Shown here one piece after another: positions 61,328 through 64,000 of a stretch of 64,000 nucleotides of DNA. The notes beneath the pieces are model-generated. The model was given only the letters and a program-made list of their open reading frames with translations, did no database searches and was not told the DNA's origin. Made by a program: the position numbers and the translations under genes. Location of the stretch: the NCBI RefSeq assembly GCF_025154015.1, contig NZ_JAOAMV010000001.1, positions 650,675 through 714,674 of the forward strand, in the 5' to 3' direction. Positions within the stretch are counted from its first letter, which is position 1. Every line of letters begins with the position of its first letter. Source of the stretch: Tsuneonella litorea (GTDB taxonomy: Bacteria > Pseudomonadota > Alphaproteobacteria > Sphingomonadales > Sphingomonadaceae).

Positions 61328-63010
61328 TCAGGAGAGACCGAGCTCGCGGCGTTGGTCGGTCCAGGCAAGCGGCAGCGGTTTGCTCAACAGGCGCGAAGCG
61401 GTGAGATGCTCGGGTTGCCTGCCTTCGAGGATAGAAGTGACGATGTCCGGCGCCAGGCAGGCAAGTGCGACCAACTTGGCGAGCCGGGTCCGGCACCGCC
61501 CCTGACCGCGCGCGATACTAGCGATTGAGTTCTCGGGGTTGACGAGGACCAATTGCCGGGCCTGATGTGCCTCTGCAACGAGCGCCACGAGCTTGTCGTC
61601 ACGACGCCTTGGCTTCGCGCGGGCATCTTCGGGTCCGGAAATGACCAGACGCAGCTGGTGACCCCGGCGAACACGGATCGCTGGGATATTGATGATTAAA
61701 GGATCAGGGGCAAGTGATCCCACGTCCAGGCCAAGCCGCTTGACCAAGGCGTCGGTGTCGAGCTCAACCTCGACCCGCTCCTCGTGCAGCAGGACCTGCC
61801 GGACCAAGAGGTCCAGTAACTCGGCCCTCGCGTTCGCATGACCGCTGCGCAAAGTCGCGGTGGCGAGACCAGCTTCGGCAGTTGCTGCCTGGAGCTGGTC
61901 GGCATCGGTGTCAGCTGAACCTGCGTGCCCAATCATGAACTGGCCATCGGCCAGCTTCGCAGCAATGCTCGAACACACCAGCTGCTCGAGGTCGTGCGCC
62001 GAGACGCGCCAAGCGCGGGTGCCATCAAGCTGGTCGGGACGTGTGACGTAGTAGCGGTATCGCCTGCGCGACTTGGTTGCGTGGCTCGGAGTCATCTCGC
62101 GCGCCTCGCCATCGAACACCTTACCGACGAGCAGGCTTGGATGCTTGTGCTTTAGTCGGCGCGCGGAACCAGCCGCGTTGGCAGCAAGCATCGCCTGCAC
62201 CTCGTCCCAGAACTGTTCCTCGACGATCGCCTCGTGTTCGCCGGCATAGGCCTTGCCCTTGTGAACGATGCACCCGCAGTAGATGCGGTTCGAGAGCAGA
62301 TGGTAGAGCGTGCCGCGGCGATAGATGCAGCCGCCCCGGTGCGGCCCGCTGCTCCTGCGTTGGATCTTGGTCCTGTAGCCTTCGCGGTTCAGCTCTTCGG
62401 CCAGGGCAGGCACCGACTTCAGCGCGAGATAGCGCCGCATGATGTGCCGGACCTGCTCGGCCTCGTTCCCGTTCACCACGAGCTTGCGGTCGCGGACCTC
62501 GTATCCCAGCGGCACCGGTCCGCCCATCCAAAGGCCCTTCTTCTTCGAGGCCGCGATCTTGTCACGGATGCGTTCGCCCGTGACCTCGCGCTCAAACTGG
62601 GCGAACGAGAGCAGCATGTTGAGCGTCAGCCGTCCCATGCTCGTGGTGGTGTTGAAGCTCTGGGTGATGCTGACGAAGCTGGCTTCAGCCCGGTCGAGCA
62701 CTTCTACGATCTTGGCGAAGTCGGCGAGGCTGCGGGTCAGCCGGTCGATCTTGTAAAGCAGGACGATATCGACCTTCCCAACATCGACGTCCGCGAGCAG
62801 GCGCTTCAGTCCAGGACGCTCCATGTTGCCGCCCGAGAACCCGCCGTCGTCGTAACGATCCGTGACCAGGACCCATCCTTCGTGCCGCTGGCTCAAGGCA
62901 TAGGCAGCGCAGGCTTCGTACTGCGCATCAAGGCTGTTGAACTCCTGCTCGAGACCATTCTCGGTCGACTTGCGGGTATAGACCGCGCAGCGCAGCAGCT
63001 TCTCAGCCAT
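61328..63010 (-). CDS. Large serine recombinase (site-specific integrase/resolvase family)
   Basis: A 560-residue protein. The N-terminal resolvase domain (about 7-150) has the catalytic serine in YTRKSTENG (S15) and the YKIDRLTRSLADF arginine motif. The recombinase domain (about 165-275: GYRTKIQRRSSGPHRGG, LLSNRIYCGCIVH) follows. The usual zinc-ribbon position (LLVGKVFDGEAREMTP) lacks cysteines. Such enzymes insert and excise phage-like or integrative elements. It is the last gene of a three-gene unit and overlaps DUF2924 by 8 nt. Confidence 0.93.
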   Translation of the reverse strand: MAEKLLRCAVYTRKSTENGLEQEFNSLDAQYEACAAYALSQRHEGWVLVTDRYDDGGFSGGNMERPGLKRLLADVDVGKVDIVLLYKIDRLTRSLADFAKIVEVLDRAEASFVSITQSFNTTTSMGRLTLNMLLSFAQFEREVTGERIRDKIAASKKKGLWMGGPVPLGYEVRDRKLVVNGNEAEQVRHIMRRYLALKSVPALAEELNREGYRTKIQRRSSGPHRGGCIYRRGTLYHLLSNRIYCGCIVHKGKAYAGEHEAIVEEQFWDEVQAMLAANAAGSARRLKHKHPSLLVGKVFDGEAREMTPSHATKSRRRYRYYVTRPDQLDGTRAWRVSAHDLEQLVCSSIAAKLADGQFMIGHAGSADTDADQLQAATAEAGLATATLRSGHANARAELLDLLVRQVLLHEERVEVELDTDALVKRLGLDVGSLAPDPLIINIPAIRVRRGHQLRLVISGPEDARAKPRRRDDKLVALVAEAHQARQLVLVNPENSIASIARGQGRCRTRLAKLVALACLAPDIVTSILEGRQPEHLTASRLLSKPLPLAWTDQRRELGLS

Positions 63011-63425
63011 CGGCAGTCAGCCCGAAGAAGCGCGGCCCCGACCAGTGGGCACCGGTAACGTGCCGGGCGATCTCGCTGAGCGAGCGCCAGGTGCGGTCGC
63101 CGTGAGCAAAACCTATCTCCAGAACTTCGACCGTCACGGTCCGGCCGTTCCATTCGCGGACCAGCCGAGTGCCGGGTGTGAGTTCGACACGCGGGCGAGA
63201 GGCCGATGCTGCGCTACTCTGTGAAGCGGCGCGGGCAAGCTCGCGCGCCACAAGCGCTGGCAGGGCGCCGTGGCGGCGCTCCTGCAAGCGCTGTGCGACG
63301 AGGCGACGCAACATCGCCGGGGGAACCGAGGGAGGGGCGCTGCCCTCCGTCCCGGTCCACTTCTCCTTCAGCTGCGCTGGCGTGAGGTCCATCAACCCAG
63401 CCAGTTCGTCGTAGATCTGGCTCAC
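63003..63425 (-). CDS. DUF2924 family protein
   Basis: The GTG at 63425 overlaps the upstream stop (GTGA) and gives 140 residues. The family signature is a central LVREWNGRTVTVEVLE and WRSLSEIARHVTGAHWSGPRFFGL. DUF2924 proteins regularly precede a large serine recombinase in alphaproteobacterial mobile regions; their role is not known but may be DNA-binding or regulatory. Confidence 0.85.
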   Translation of the reverse strand: MSQIYDELAGLMDLTPAQLKEKWTGTEGSAPPSVPPAMLRRLVAQRLQERRHGALPALVARELARAASQSSAASASRPRVELTPGTRLVREWNGRTVTVEVLEIGFAHGDRTWRSLSEIARHVTGAHWSGPRFFGLTADG

Positions 63426-63757
63426 TGCGACACCAGTTCGACGATCGCGTAGCGACTGACGCCGTCGAGCCGGGTCCGCTTGATCGCGTGGCCTTTCTTC
63501 TTGAGGCCCGTCAGTGCCGCGCGGGCGGAGTGGGGAAGCCACCCGGTGACCTCGACCAGTTCGTCGAGTGTCGCGCCTCCCTCGCGTTTCAGCAGCGCGA
63601 GGACGAAGTCAGTCTTGTTGGGCTTCTTCGTTTCTGAGGGCTCTCGAATGGCGGGCGAAGCGCTATCAGAGCCTCCTGCGTCGAGCGTTCCGCTGGCATC
63701 GCTGCTCGGCTGTCGAGCCATGCGGCGCTGCCGCTTCGTGGTGGTTGTGCTGGTCAT
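63422..63757 (-). CDS. DUF3489 domain protein
   Basis: The ATG at 63757 follows AGGAGA and gives 111 residues; a longer frame to 63856 has no such site. A basic/Ser/Thr-rich N-terminus is followed by the DUF3489 winged-helix-like domain (about 48-110): KTDFVLALLKREGGATLDELVEVTGWLPHSARAALTGLKKKGH. Likely a DNA-binding partner of the recombinase module. The 243 nt from 63758 to the right edge hold no gene I can support. Confidence 0.85.
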   Translation of the reverse strand: MTSTTTTKRQRRMARQPSSDASGTLDAGGSDSASPAIREPSETKKPNKTDFVLALLKREGGATLDELVEVTGWLPHSARAALTGLKKKGHAIKRTRLDGVSRYAIVELVSQ

Positions 63758-64000
63758 GGGTGATTCTCCTGGTCGGAGCAGCACCATCGCCGCCCCACCA
63801 CCCAAGGCCCCGCCGGTCGCGCCGGTCAGGGCAGCGGCCGGTCCCATCGGCCTCAATTCGTCGGAACAGCAATGCTCGGTTGCCGGACGAAGTCGAGTTC
63901 ATTCTCAACGTCCGCTTCGCGCTCCGATCCAAGACGTAGGCATCCGAATTCTTAGTTCCCAAAAGCAGACCTTCTATGCGGCCATTCCGGCCAAGGAGAA

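Noticed and set aside
63666..63962. 98-codon minus-strand frame upstream of DUF3489
   Set aside because: It overlaps the DUF3489 start in another frame, has no ribosome site and no recognisable motif.
1..64000. CRISPR arrays, rRNA genes, insertion sequences
   Set aside because: No regularly spaced direct repeats, no rRNA sequence and no transposase frame were found on reading both strands.

Overview
The window is 64 kb of a high-GC alphaproteobacterial chromosome. It most resembles a sphingomonad (Sphingomonadaceae/Erythrobacteraceae type). The reasons are a MipZ division-site ATPase, a petABC cytochrome bc1 operon, the hom/glpX neighbourhood, a TonB-ExbB-ExbD-ExbD cluster, a BON protein with an SWFGD motif, and promoters that look like TTGCnn-N17-TAGnnn. 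Almost all of it is ordinary, tightly packed core genome. Two regions are accessory in character: a small pilus-type TadE/TadG-like cluster behind an AT-rich island (about 35.0-37.7 kb), and the edge of a mobile module with a large serine recombinase beside tRNA-Leu (61.1-64.0 kb).

Layout. 0-2.2 kb: a membrane signalling protein (7TM-GAF-PAS, probably a cyclase) cut by the left edge. 2.4-8.8 kb: two bacterial PH-domain proteins, a small GNAT, a threonine-aldolase-type lyase, an EamA exporter, an NAD-dependent epimerase and an M48 protease. 8.9-12.3 kb: aminopeptidase N and the peptidoglycan-editing laccase-domain protein. 12.5-15.4 kb: the Rieske protein, cytochrome b and cytochrome c1. 15.4-18.7 kb: apt, a CPA1 antiporter, an OmpA-like lipoprotein and tRNA-Gly(TCC). 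18.7-22.2 kb: panC, mipZ, a membrane J-domain protein and a phosphohexomutase. 22.2-28 kb: a glycine-rich lipoprotein, an XRE regulator, a BON protein, an Lhr-type DEXH helicase and a GNAT. 28.1-30.8 kb: the tonB-exbB-exbD-exbD operon. 31-35 kb: a secreted protein, hom, another secreted protein and glpX. 35-37.7 kb: the Tad-like trio. 37.8-43.5 kb: prs, hisN, a membrane sulfatase-fold enzyme, an SDR, a GGCT-like protein, rpmI and rplT. 43.7-49.9 kb: two tandem AraC paralogues, pheS, pheT and an SDR. 49.9-58.4 kb: a carboxylesterase, prfC, a two-component system behind an EF-hand protein, a VOC protein and aminopeptidase P. 58.5-61.1 kb: an oligopeptidase B-like peptidase, a thioesterase and tRNA-Leu(GAG). 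61.3-63.8 kb: the recombinase module, which probably continues past the right edge.

How the genes work together. The cytochrome bc1 genes form one respiratory complex. TonB/ExbB/ExbD energise outer-membrane transport. The EF-hand protein, response regulator and histidine kinase read in one direction and may form a sensing circuit, with TTGTCGC direct repeats ahead of the first gene. The most unusual signals are regulatory rather than coding. Several genes have a promoter-like pair (T[T/G]GCnn, 16-18 nt, TA[G/A]nnn) ending only 6-10 nt before the start codon, which would give leaderless or nearly leaderless mRNAs. Two operons carry perfect 11-12 bp intercistronic hairpins with 7-nt loops.

No CRISPR array, rRNA operon, insertion sequence or recognisable riboswitch was seen. 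The only coding gap over 300 nt is 30759-31105, described under the tonB leader. All calls come from reading the sequence and recalled family knowledge; no database search was run.
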